Below, piece after piece: positions 19,493 to 27,035 of a stretch of DNA of 40,931 bases (its first letter is position 1; each line of letters opens with the position of its first letter). Source of the stretch: an uncultured Bacillota bacterium (lineage in GTDB: Bacteria > Bacillota > Clostridia > Christensenellales > UBA1242). Location of the stretch: the NCBI GenBank assembly GCA_949298925.1, contig CASFYE010000011.1, positions 1 through 40,931 of the forward strand, written 5' to 3'. The translations under genes and the position numbers were made by a program. The notes below the pieces were generated by a model. The model ran no database searches. It was given only the letters and a program-made list of their open reading frames with translations, and was not told the origin of the DNA.

Positions 19493-19762
19493 CTAATCGA
19501 TGTCCTCATTTTGTTGATCATTTTCTTTCTCAACGCTTTGTTGCGAGTCATCGGTTTCAGTGATTTTGTCCTTTGTGCTTGCTGGAAGTGTGACTATTCC
19601 AAAAGCCACCAACACTCCTGCCACAGCCATAACGATGTCACTTATCAATTTTTCTTCAATTTGAAATCCAAAAACAGCACCAAGCGAATTTGCCAATATG
19701 ACAAGCGCACCAGCGAGTGCAGTCCAAAAACTATATGACTTTATCAGATTTTTGAGTTTCAT
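19493..19762 (-). CDS. Phage holin, phi-LC3-like
   Basis: An 89-residue protein with two membrane segments (about 11-32 and 42-62) separated by a short turn. It starts with a basic KLKNLIKSYSFWTALAGAL and has IVMAVAGVLVAFGIV, the pattern of the phi-LC3 holin family, then a charged Gln/Asp/Glu tail. In phages such proteins form membrane lesions that release endolysin. Here no endolysin gene is next to it. AAGGAGAG ribosome binding site; the start lies 32 nt inside the upstream BhlA-like gene. It is the last gene of the operon. Confidence 0.78.
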   Translation of the reverse strand: MKLKNLIKSYSFWTALAGALVILANSLGAVFGFQIEEKLISDIVMAVAGVLVAFGIVTLPASTKDKITETDDSQQSVEKENDQQNEDID

Positions 19763-19985
19763 CTTTTACTCTCCTTTTAGGACGTATGTTTTCTTTTAAG
19801 TACTCCACGTCCGCTTTAATTTCATCGATAACGCCAAGATGCTCAGTCAAGTCTTCAATCGTTTTTTGATATCTCTCTTCTCTGTTTTTACTATCCTTTA
19901 ATTGATAGCAAAACAAAATCACAAACAGCACAGCAAAAATGCCGTTGCTAATTATGACACTTACTATCTCTTGCCAAAGTTGCAT
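19731..19985 (-). CDS. BhlA/UviB-like holin-related protein
   Basis: An 84-residue protein with one N-terminal membrane segment (about residues 6-26, IVSVIISNGIFAVLFVILF). A charged coiled-coil tail follows (KDSKNREERYQKTIEDLTEHL ... VDYLKENI type). This layout matches the BhlA/UviB family of holin-like proteins associated with bacteriocins and prophages. Its start overlaps the stop of the preceding gene (TAATG), so translation is coupled. With the phi-LC3-like gene it forms a two-holin pair without a lysin. Confidence 0.75.
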   Translation of the reverse strand: MQLWQEIVSVIISNGIFAVLFVILFCYQLKDSKNREERYQKTIEDLTEHLGVIDEIKADVEYLKENIRPKRRVKDETQKSDKVI

Positions 19986-20287
19986 TAACTAAGCTCTTCC
20001 AATAATTTTTCATAAAATATGCCTAGTTCGCCCCTTAACTGCATATTTGTAGCAAGAAAACTGAGAGCGACTTCACGATCAAATTGTTTTAAAAAAGCAA
20101 GTGTTTTTTCATAAACTTGCTTTTGTTTGTTGTAAGCTTTCACATCTTCTTCATTCACAAATTCAATAAGCTCCGATTTTTTGTCATCATCTTTTAAACT
20201 AGAAATATAATTGTTCATTGCGATTTTTTCTCCTTCATTTTTTACCTTATTTAAAAAGAGATAGTGCTTTTGGTCAAATTTTAACAT
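19985..20287 (-). CDS. Small helical protein of the phage-head operon, unknown
   Basis: A 100-residue, Lys/Glu-rich, probably all-helical protein with no family I recognise. The start ATG at 20287 overlaps the stop of the upstream tail-hub-like gene (TGATG), and its own stop overlaps the BhlA-like start, so it sits in a fully coupled stretch. Position suggests a virion accessory or chaperone-like role, by inference only. Confidence 0.65.
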   Translation of the reverse strand: MLKFDQKHYLFLNKVKNEGEKIAMNNYISSLKDDDKKSELIEFVNEEDVKAYNKQKQVYEKTLAFLKQFDREVALSFLATNMQLRGELGIFYEKLLEELS

Positions 20288-21762
20288 CAAACAACCATCA
20301 CATCAAATTCTGGGCATGAAATTGCTTTTTGACTTTGTGATATGAATGAAATTTTAAAACTTTTACTTACAAGCCCAACTAAAATTCTTTGACTTTTTTC
20401 AACATCTTGACTAGATACACAAACGCTTTCTCCATCTTCTGTTTCAATTAAAATCTGACACTCTGTGTGAGGTTTTAACGTGACCGCTTTGATCTTTTTC
20501 AAACTGTCAGCATACCCAAAATCTGTCCAAGGAGAATGCCAAACTTTTTTTAACTGTGATCCAAAAAATGCTCCGTCCTTAGTGAGTTCTCCAATTATAG
20601 CTTTTTTCTCTCCACGAAAGATAGCGCATAACTTTTGAAATTGTGGTGTGTTTACAACGCAAAATTGCCTAACATCTATCCCCCTCATAATACTTTTTTC
20701 TTTCGTTTCAATGTCGTAAATTATCACGGCATTGTTTTCATATGTGCCACTCTCAATTCCAACTTGCTCCTCGTCTCCAAAATCGATTCTGCAGGCTAGA
20801 AAATACTTGTTTTGAAAACTAGCAGTTGTGATTGACGAATTGCGTGTGCTAATAAATTTATCCTCAAAAGGAAGATCAACTTTGTTTACATTCGCGCCAT
20901 CAAAGGTATAAATCCCGTCTTGCGTTGCAAAAATGATGTAATCACCATTTTTTGCTATTGAAGACGGATAAATGTAGGATGAAGAATAATATATGTTTTG
21001 TATATCAAACTTTTTTTCAGAATCGCCATACAATGAAAGTTTTATAATACCATAATCTCTAAAAATATATAAATCATCATGAAAAGATATAACAAATTTT
21101 AATCCTCCACGTATATCTGGCAAGTCAACATCAAATTTATTGTTGTCATTCCAGTTTGCAATCGTTTCTGTAGAATAAACTAGTTGATTTTTGTCGCCTG
21201 TTGTTACAAGAAAAAAATAAGTCCCATGCCAACACCCAGACAAAAATTTTGGAATGTTGTCATATGTAATAACTCCTGCAAAACTTAAGCCTATGGTTTG
21301 GTCGCTCGGCGAAGAAAACAACATTGTGTCATATCCATTGATCCTAAATTGTGCTGCAAACGGCAATTCATCAAACACCATCGATGTCTCAGGTATCATC
21401 AATTTTGGATCGCCAAAAATGTTAAAATAATACATTTGTTTGTTTTGATTAAGGAAAAAAACATAATACTTGTCAATAGCACTCTGATGTTCATACATGG
21501 GCGCCATCCATAAGCCTAGCACTTCCGTGGCTGTTACATCAACATCATAATCCGTTAAATCAGTTTGCGATTTTGGCAAAGATAATTTTTTAAAACCATA
21601 ACCTGCTTCGAGCTCGCCACGTGAAATAATAAAATTAAAACATTCTCGAGTGTCATTTATTTCACGCGCACTGTCTGCGAGATTGTTCCATTTTGAAAAA
21701 TCTGTCAATCTTATTTTTAAATTTTTGCTTTGTTTTGTTTTAAAATTTTTTTTATTAAACAT
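20287..21762 (-). CDS. Probable beta-propeller head/tail hub protein (P22 gp10-like)
   Basis: A 491-residue, beta-rich protein with repeated Tyr/Phe/Asp-Gly strands, such as FVISFHDDLYIFRDYGIIKL, GDYIIFATQDGIYTFDG and FQNKYFLACRIDF. This is a pattern expected for a propeller with about 6-7 blades. Together with the upstream gp4-like gene and the portal, it takes the position of the P22 tail hub/plug protein gp10, which seals the portal after packaging. I assign it from order and repeat character; sequence identity to gp10 is not evident by eye. Start chosen at ATG 21762 because GGAGG lies 4 nt upstream; a longer TTG frame from 21786 is less likely. Confidence 0.62.
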   Translation of the reverse strand: MFNKKNFKTKQSKNLKIRLTDFSKWNNLADSAREINDTRECFNFIISRGELEAGYGFKKLSLPKSQTDLTDYDVDVTATEVLGLWMAPMYEHQSAIDKYYVFFLNQNKQMYYFNIFGDPKLMIPETSMVFDELPFAAQFRINGYDTMLFSSPSDQTIGLSFAGVITYDNIPKFLSGCWHGTYFFLVTTGDKNQLVYSTETIANWNDNNKFDVDLPDIRGGLKFVISFHDDLYIFRDYGIIKLSLYGDSEKKFDIQNIYYSSSYIYPSSIAKNGDYIIFATQDGIYTFDGANVNKVDLPFEDKFISTRNSSITTASFQNKYFLACRIDFGDEEQVGIESGTYENNAVIIYDIETKEKSIMRGIDVRQFCVVNTPQFQKLCAIFRGEKKAIIGELTKDGAFFGSQLKKVWHSPWTDFGYADSLKKIKAVTLKPHTECQILIETEDGESVCVSSQDVEKSQRILVGLVSKSFKISFISQSQKAISCPEFDVMVV

Positions 21763-21773
21763 AGCGCCTCCGT

Positions 21774-22325
21774 TTAAATACTCCAAAATTTAGCCGGCAT
21801 TTTTAAAGCAGATTTTTTTCTCACTATGTTTTCTAGGCTTTCTTTGAATCTAGTTTCAAAAATGGTCGCCTCATCAGAAAGCGATTGCATGAGAAGATAT
21901 TCACGCGCAGTGCCATAAGCTAGCACTCTCTCAGGTAAAATAGTGTCAATTTCATCTCCAAAATCGAGCTGTTCTGGGATAGTAGAATAAGTCAAAATAG
22001 CGCTCTCACCGTCAAAAGAAATATGATCCGATGAAAGCAAATACTTCATGTTTTCTCCTGTGACTGATTTTAATGAAACAACAGCAGAAATTGGTTTTGC
22101 CAGTTCGGAAAAATAAAACTCCCCATTATTTGCTACAATCACCTCTTTTTTTAAAATTGGCAAAAATTCACTGCAAATTTCTTCATATGCTAAGTTTAAA
22201 CACTTTAAAAGTTTGTTAAGTTTGATTTGATCAGCATCGCTCACTGTTGCATCGCCCACAACTTCTTTTAATTCTGAAAGATTGACAAAATCACAACTGA
22301 GTTTAATTACTTCATTAATTGTCAT
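21774..22325 (-). CDS. Head-completion adaptor (gp4/connector-like)
   Basis: A 183-residue protein of the kind found after the major capsid gene in podoviruses. The N-terminal half has helical segments (LNKLLKCLNLAYEEICSEFLPI), the middle has short strands, and the C-terminal part has FGDEIDTILPERVLAYGTAREYL followed by a helical tail. This resembles gut-podovirus head-tail connectors that dock on the portal. An AGAGGTGA ribosome binding site precedes the ATG, and the start lies 11 nt within the preceding gene. Assignment is from pattern and synteny. Confidence 0.62.
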   Translation of the reverse strand: MTINEVIKLSCDFVNLSELKEVVGDATVSDADQIKLNKLLKCLNLAYEEICSEFLPILKKEVIVANNGEFYFSELAKPISAVVSLKSVTGENMKYLLSSDHISFDGESAILTYSTIPEQLDFGDEIDTILPERVLAYGTAREYLLMQSLSDEATIFETRFKESLENIVRKKSALKMPAKFWSI

Positions 22326-22635
22326 ATATCACCTCTTTTATTTGCTCAAAAGCTTGCCGATGCAATTTCTTTTCACGAAGCTCATTTTCTTTGTCAATTT
22401 CGTCAATTATTTTGTTTAAATTTTCTATTCTAGTTTTTCGAGCAAGAAAGATTGCCCTTTCATCAAGGCAATCGTAAGGTAAAACTAACGAAAGAGTAGA
22501 ATCTTTTTGATTGGAACGATGAAGCTCTATTCGATTTTCTCTTTTATTAAAAACAAAATAATAGTTTTCATCGACCTCTTTTATACGATCAGAAATATAA
22601 AAAGGATCACTTTCAAGCAAAATTTGGTTTTTCAT
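22315..22635 (-). CDS. Small conserved phage-head accessory protein
   Basis: A 106-residue protein lying directly after the major capsid gene. It has a short beta-rich start (YYFVFNKRENRIELHRS), then LVLPYDCLDERAIFLARKTRIENLNKIIDEID, followed by a charged helix. I recall similar small proteins beside capsid genes of Firmicutes podo-like phages, but their function is not known to me. AGGAGA ribosome binding site; overlaps the next gene by 11 nt. Confidence 0.65.
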   Translation of the reverse strand: MKNQILLESDPFYISDRIKEVDENYYFVFNKRENRIELHRSNQKDSTLSLVLPYDCLDERAIFLARKTRIENLNKIIDEIDKENELREKKLHRQAFEQIKEVIYDN

Positions 22636-22695
22636 TTTTTTCTCCTAAAAATTTTAATGGGGCAAAATTTTTTTGCCCCATCAAATTATTGGTTT

Positions 22696-23925
22696 TTATG
22701 CTCCTGTGTCATCTGAACCAGATGAAGCAGTAGAATTTGTGCATTCAACAGTGATATGAAATGGATTTGTTACCGTTCCCTTTATTCCACTGATTTTTGC
22801 CTGACCATTTGGTTTGTCACAAATAAGTTCAGCATACTTTACAAGTGTAGCAGTGTAAACTGCATAATTTGGGCTTTGCTTTAAAACATGCCCGCTTTCT
22901 CCCTCCAACCACTTCCAATCACACAATTCGTGTAAAACAAAATCATTAGTGTTGAGCAAGTACATAGTGTCGCTATCAACAAATCTGTCTGTAACCAAAG
23001 GTATACCATTGTAAGAAATAGCTTTAAATCCACCTTCGAGCGTCATAACGTCAACATTTGAACGATATGCAGCAAGGTAGGACTGATATGCACGGCGTAC
23101 GTTTGCTGAGCAAGAAATGAAGTTAATTTTCGAATCAGCATTTTCATCAAGAAAATCAATAGCGGATTGAATTAAAACGTCTGATATTTCTGTTTCAGTA
23201 GCTGAAGAATAAGGGCTAAGCCATTTATGATCAGCTCTTTTTAACCCATATAAATATTCAGAATCTGAAAAAATTGCGCCTAAACCTGTTATTTCACAAT
23301 TTTTTGAGTTTTGAACATATACAATACTTCCATTTGGCACAGAACTAATTGTACCATTAATAGCAAATCTTTTGTTAGGTCTATCAACATGGGTAATTCT
23401 AGCTCTATTAATAACAGGAAGAGAAGTGCCAAAAATGTCGATAGTCATTCCTTCAACAAGATTGTTTACTTTGTCACATGAAATGTATCCATCTGCATAA
23501 CCCGAGCATGTTGCAAGTTTTCCTGTTCCATCACCATACAACATCCTTCCAAGGTTGAAAGTGCTTGCTTTCACAAGCCCTTCCATCTCATCTTGTAAAA
23601 GATTAACAAAAGCGCCTATATTGCTTGCAGAAGATCTGATTGCTTTGTCAGATATTTCAATTTTACCATAAAGATTTTTTAGCTCAGCCACAAATTGAGC
23701 ATAGTTATTCCCATTTGCACCTGGCAACTGCCCTGTTTCTGTGCCTGCGCCAACACCGCCATTTAATCCAATCGGTGCAAGTTTTCTTACTTCTTTGCCC
23801 CAAACATCTTTTGATGAACGTTTAATTTTTGTGAGAAGTGGGTTTGCGGCAACGTTAAGTTGATTTGCTACAACGCCAAGATAAACGGTTTTTAAGGCGT
23901 TGTCAGCAGTTTCTAAATTTACCAT
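22696..23925 (-). CDS. Phage major capsid protein (HK97-fold)
   Basis: A 409-residue coat protein following a scaffold gene. The start is typical of this capsid type (ETADNALKTVYLGVVANQLN, then PLLTKIKRSS and a Gly-rich GLNGGVGAGTETGQLP). It continues with the helical KIEISDKAIRSSASNIGAF, corresponding to the E-loop/spine region, and a C-terminal A-domain (YNGIPLVTDRFVDSDTMYLLN). An Ig-like or strand-rich C-terminal tail with Ser/Asp residues follows. The ribosome binding site AGGAGG is ideal, consistent with the highest expected product. No stop, frameshift or decay is visible. The alternative would be a structurally similar N4-gp56-type coat. Confidence 0.85.
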   Translation of the reverse strand: MVNLETADNALKTVYLGVVANQLNVAANPLLTKIKRSSKDVWGKEVRKLAPIGLNGGVGAGTETGQLPGANGNNYAQFVAELKNLYGKIEISDKAIRSSASNIGAFVNLLQDEMEGLVKASTFNLGRMLYGDGTGKLATCSGYADGYISCDKVNNLVEGMTIDIFGTSLPVINRARITHVDRPNKRFAINGTISSVPNGSIVYVQNSKNCEITGLGAIFSDSEYLYGLKRADHKWLSPYSSATETEISDVLIQSAIDFLDENADSKINFISCSANVRRAYQSYLAAYRSNVDVMTLEGGFKAISYNGIPLVTDRFVDSDTMYLLNTNDFVLHELCDWKWLEGESGHVLKQSPNYAVYTATLVKYAELICDKPNGQAKISGIKGTVTNPFHITVECTNSTASSGSDDTGA

Positions 23926-23940
23926 AATTCCTCCTAAATA

Positions 23941-24555
23941 TTAGCTGAACAATTTTTCCACCAATCCCTTTGCGTCTGCCAGCGAATTTGGGGTGGCTGG
24001 TTTTTGCCCAGCCACCTTTTCCCCCATTTCGCTGTTGATGACAATCGGTGTTTTTTGATTTGACAGCTGTTTCATGTAATTTTCAACCACCATTTTTTTA
24101 AGTTCTTCATCTTGAAAAACGTATTTCTTTATAATAGGGTTGTCCTGCTTTGAATAGCCACTTGCAAGTTTAGTTAATGCTAAACTTTGATATAACTGTT
24201 CAAATTCAGGTTTTCCATTTTGCTTTAAAGCCATCTCTTTTAGCTCATCAGCATATGGCACGGCTTCACTATTCTTTGAAAGAAACACATTCAATTCGTT
24301 TTCAATCACAGCAGGATCAATCGCGTTTGTTGATTGTGCTTGCTCTTTCTCAATTTCGCTAAGACGTTGACTTTTTCTAGTGAATTCAGCTTCAAGAGAA
24401 TTGTAGGCAGCTAGCAATGCCTCGGCAGACTTGAATTTGCCAAATTCACTTTGTTTTGGGGAGCCTTCTTCGCTAACAGCACTTTCTTCACTCGCCTCCA
24501 CAGGGGCATTTGCCTGCTCCTCTATAGGTTGTTCCCCAATAAGTTCATTCGCCAT
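23941..24555 (-). CDS. Phage scaffolding protein
   Basis: A 204-residue acidic, helical protein lying just before the major capsid gene. The first 30 residues are Glu/Ala-rich and disordered. Then comes FGKFKSAEALLAAYNSLEAEFTRKSQ, a pattern typical of scaffolds in podo-like phages, followed by a coiled coil (about 65-80), and finally a basic-rich C-terminal helix with ADAKGLVEKLF that probably contacts capsid. AAGGAGG ribosome binding site. It overlaps the portal gene's end by about 11 nt. Scaffolds guide procapsid assembly and leave before packaging; no dedicated head protease is seen. Confidence 0.8.
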   Translation of the reverse strand: MANELIGEQPIEEQANAPVEASEESAVSEEGSPKQSEFGKFKSAEALLAAYNSLEAEFTRKSQRLSEIEKEQAQSTNAIDPAVIENELNVFLSKNSEAVPYADELKEMALKQNGKPEFEQLYQSLALTKLASGYSKQDNPIIKKYVFQDEELKKMVVENYMKQLSNQKTPIVINSEMGEKVAGQKPATPNSLADAKGLVEKLFS

Positions 24556-26413
24556 ATTTTTCCTCCTTTAAAAATTTTTTATGTTCTCTAATATGATTTA
24601 AAAATTTACTTTCAAGCGAAGCATCTATTAAGCTTTTTTCTTCATAATCACCGCTCAGCATGAATGCTATGTGCCTGTCTATATGTAGTTGGTGCTGATC
24701 AATTTCCAAAGCTTTAACATCTTTGCCATTAAATATTGCAAGATTTTCATTGTCTGCCTTTTTCAAATGCAATTCATTTTGATCTTGAGCATTTTCCCAT
24801 ATTCCAAGTCCGAGAAGCTCCAAAACCTTAACTTTCATGCGTGTGCTTAAAGTTCCGTCCTCATCTTGCAATAATCCAGCATTTAATAGGTCAAACACCA
24901 TCTGTCTACGGCTTGTCAAACTGTCTCCTAGCTCATTTTCAGTTTCCAATTCAATATCATCACTTGAAATATCACTAGAATTAAAATAAAACATTTCAAC
25001 TTCGCCATGATCGCCAACAATTTTGGCCAATCTTGGAATAAGTGCAAATTGTTTGTATAATCTAAGAATGTATTGACTGATAAGTTTTACGCATTGCTTA
25101 ATCTCATCAGTGCTGGCTTTTAAACGCAGTTCATCTTGTTCAAGCATAAGTTCTAATGTAACACCTGAGATGTTTGAAGAAATAGCATCGGCGTCATAAA
25201 CTTCCGTTACACCGCTGACGGTTTCAAATTCATCAAGCAAAACACTTTCTTCTTTTTCAAAGCTAGAAGAAAGGTTTTCTTCTTCCAAAAATTTAGGCAT
25301 ATTCGCTCCTTGCCTATAAACAAGAATTCTGCCAGGGCATAAACCTTCATCTTCAAGATTTTCAACATCGATTGAGCCATCTTCAACCGCTAACACACCC
25401 ATTGTAAGTCTGTTTAAAAATTCTAATTTTCTATTTTTGACGCTGTTGTAGGCGCGTTGCAAAGGTATTAATCTGTCTATAATCGACAACCCCCAAAAAC
25501 TTCCAATTTGTGAGATACTGTTTTGCCTTATAAAAGGAAAATCTCTAACTCCATCTTTACCAACAGCATATGGCAAATCCCCATCATAAAACAGTTTGTC
25601 CCCCACCACGATTGTTAATCTTCCATTCTTCAATTCTTTTGTAGGCCTTTCATATCTTTCTATGACGAGAGCGCTGTTTGATTTTATGCCTTGACATATT
25701 TTAGGAGCAGAACTTGAATAACCAAGTCCACCAAATCCAACACTTGTCGCATTTAAAGAGAAGACGTTTATGTCGTTTCCTTCCACTTCAAGACCATACA
25801 CGCTTTTTATTTGCGCAGTGCTCATAGCTCTTGCATGAATTAAACTTTGGCATTTGTCAATATCACTGCAAGTAAAGCTGTCTGGATAAATTTCAAATGG
25901 CGAGCAAACACTAATTTCCACCTCACCGCTCCTAATAGGCTCATCATTTTCCATGGCAACCACTTGCCCTGCCCCTGAATTCCATGCAACTTTATAAAAT
26001 GCTGTGCCACAAATTTCACTCCATTGCATTGCTTCACTTATCTTTTGCGACAAGTTAAATTTTGACGATATGGAGTCTAGTATTTTTTTTGATACCTTTG
26101 CCGCATAAACATCTCTTTCATCATTTGAAGAAGGCAAAACGGTGGCTTTTGGTTTTATTTGAGCAAGCTTTGCAAGTCTAACTTCAACTAGCGGAGCTAT
26201 GTGGTTGAATATTTGCCTTTCTTCCCAATAATACTGTTTGTCTTGATCCTCTAATTTTCCGCCATAACCGACATTACAGTATTGATTTCCCATATAAAAA
26301 TTCATATTCATTTGCCACTGAGTTTCAAACGGTCGTCTCGCCTCAGAACGAACATTAAAGTCATCTATAACGCTTTTTACCAAAGTTTCTTGGTCTTTGC
26401 CTGTTTTTTTCAT
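24545..26413 (-). CDS. Phage portal protein (P22-like)
   Basis: A 622-residue portal, the dodecameric ring at one capsid vertex that DNA enters and leaves through. The N-terminal part has FETQWQMNMNFYMGNQYC and APLVEVRLAKLAQIKP, typical of P22-type portals. The central stem/clip region includes FIRQNSISQIGSFWGLSIIDRLIPLQRAYN and LEFLNRL. A long helical region (about 400-450) contains SGVTLELMLEQDELRLKAS. The C terminus is a charged helix (LNHIREHKKFLKEEK). AAGGAGGG ribosome binding site; the start overlaps the preceding stop (ATGA). In a normal phage the large terminase gene would precede it; here a 73-residue protein does. Confidence 0.87.
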   Translation of the reverse strand: MKKTGKDQETLVKSVIDDFNVRSEARRPFETQWQMNMNFYMGNQYCNVGYGGKLEDQDKQYYWEERQIFNHIAPLVEVRLAKLAQIKPKATVLPSSNDERDVYAAKVSKKILDSISSKFNLSQKISEAMQWSEICGTAFYKVAWNSGAGQVVAMENDEPIRSGEVEISVCSPFEIYPDSFTCSDIDKCQSLIHARAMSTAQIKSVYGLEVEGNDINVFSLNATSVGFGGLGYSSSAPKICQGIKSNSALVIERYERPTKELKNGRLTIVVGDKLFYDGDLPYAVGKDGVRDFPFIRQNSISQIGSFWGLSIIDRLIPLQRAYNSVKNRKLEFLNRLTMGVLAVEDGSIDVENLEDEGLCPGRILVYRQGANMPKFLEEENLSSSFEKEESVLLDEFETVSGVTEVYDADAISSNISGVTLELMLEQDELRLKASTDEIKQCVKLISQYILRLYKQFALIPRLAKIVGDHGEVEMFYFNSSDISSDDIELETENELGDSLTSRRQMVFDLLNAGLLQDEDGTLSTRMKVKVLELLGLGIWENAQDQNELHLKKADNENLAIFNGKDVKALEIDQHQLHIDRHIAFMLSGDYEEKSLIDASLESKFLNHIREHKKFLKEEKYGE

Positions 26414-26631
26414 CTTCCCTCCTTATTTAATCTTTTTTTTAATTTAAACGGCGATTCCACCGCTTTAGGAATCTGCATTTTTCCAATTTCAACGTACATC
26501 TCTTTAAGGCATTTCTCGCAAAAAGCTAATTCCCTTTTTAGCAATCCCTTTGTTGAAAGTTGATAGTCTGCAATGTTGGAACATCCCACAAAATCGCATT
26601 TGGTTGGATGCTTGCATTTTTCAATCTGCAT
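26410..26631 (-). CDS. Cys-rich (zinc-ribbon-like) mini-protein
   Basis: A 73-residue protein with six Cys: CKHPTKC near residue 6, CDFVGC and then CEKC about 25 residues on. They are arranged like a small zinc-binding module, with a basic C-terminal tail (PFKLKKRLNK). It lies exactly where the large terminase would be expected, between the TerS-like gene and the portal. Its start overlaps the upstream gene's end by 11 nt, and its stop overlaps the portal ATG (ATGA), so it is translated as part of the operon. Function unknown; nucleic-acid or protein binding is plausible. Confidence 0.68.
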   Translation of the reverse strand: MQIEKCKHPTKCDFVGCSNIADYQLSTKGLLKRELAFCEKCLKEMYVEIGKMQIPKAVESPFKLKKRLNKEGR

Positions 26632-26914
26632 TTTGATTTTCCTCCTCTAATAATTGCAAAAGGCGATTTTTTTCAGCTAAAAGCTCTTCGTCCGTCATTT
26701 TTGAATAAGTTTGTTCAAGCTGTTCATGATATTTTTCTAAAACAAGTTTTATGGCTGATAAGTCAGGGGCAAAATGTTTTTTTGTCACCTTTTTTTTAGA
26801 TAACACTTCTTGCCCGTTTTCATCAACGGCAAACTCACAAATTTGCTCATCCGCATCATACCCTATCGCTTTTTTCATGAGCGCTTGACGCAAACTCTCT
26901 TCGTTGACTTCCAA
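26621..26914 (-). CDS. Terminase-small-subunit-like protein, C-terminal domain only
   Basis: A 97-residue protein resembling the C-terminal portion of phage small terminase subunits: LMKKAIGYDADEQICEF, then the KKKVTKKHFAPDLSAIK segment and a helical end (MTDEELLAEKNRLLQLL). The helix-turn-helix DNA-recognition domain that usually precedes this is absent. I chose the TTG start at 26914 because GAGGAGG lies 5 nt upstream. An upstream GTG at 26953 would fall on the promoter -10 box and has no ribosome binding site. It is the first gene of the operon. The similarity is recalled by pattern, so the family call is moderate. Confidence 0.55.
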   Translation of the reverse strand: MEVNEESLRQALMKKAIGYDADEQICEFAVDENGQEVLSKKKVTKKHFAPDLSAIKLVLEKYHEQLEQTYSKMTDEELLAEKNRLLQLLEEENQNAD

Positions 26915-26940
26915 TTTAACCTCCTCGTTGCTATGCGAAA

Positions 26941-26969
26941 ATTTTATACCCACAAAATAATCCGTTCAA
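26941..26969 (-). promoter_or_regulatory. Promoter of the phage-head operon
   Basis: Minus strand: -35 TTGAAC (26969-26964), 17-nt spacer, -10 TAAAAT (26946-26941). The start would fall about 20 nt upstream of the GAGGAGG-preceded TTG codon. It looks like an ordinary vegetative promoter, so the operon is not obviously silenced. Confidence 0.6.
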
Positions 26970-27035
26970 GATTAAGTGCCACAATTTATGCACAATTTTC
27001 AAACGTGAGAGTAGAATGATTATGTAGAGGTAAAA

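Noticed and set aside
18682..27035. Attachment sites of a complete prophage
   Set aside because: No direct repeats at either side of the capsid operon and no integrase, so a recently integrated prophage is not supported.
26954..27035. Riboswitch before the ABC importer (for example TPP)
   Set aside because: Only 82 nt lie between the two divergent genes and this space holds the capsid operon promoter; no conserved riboswitch core is visible.
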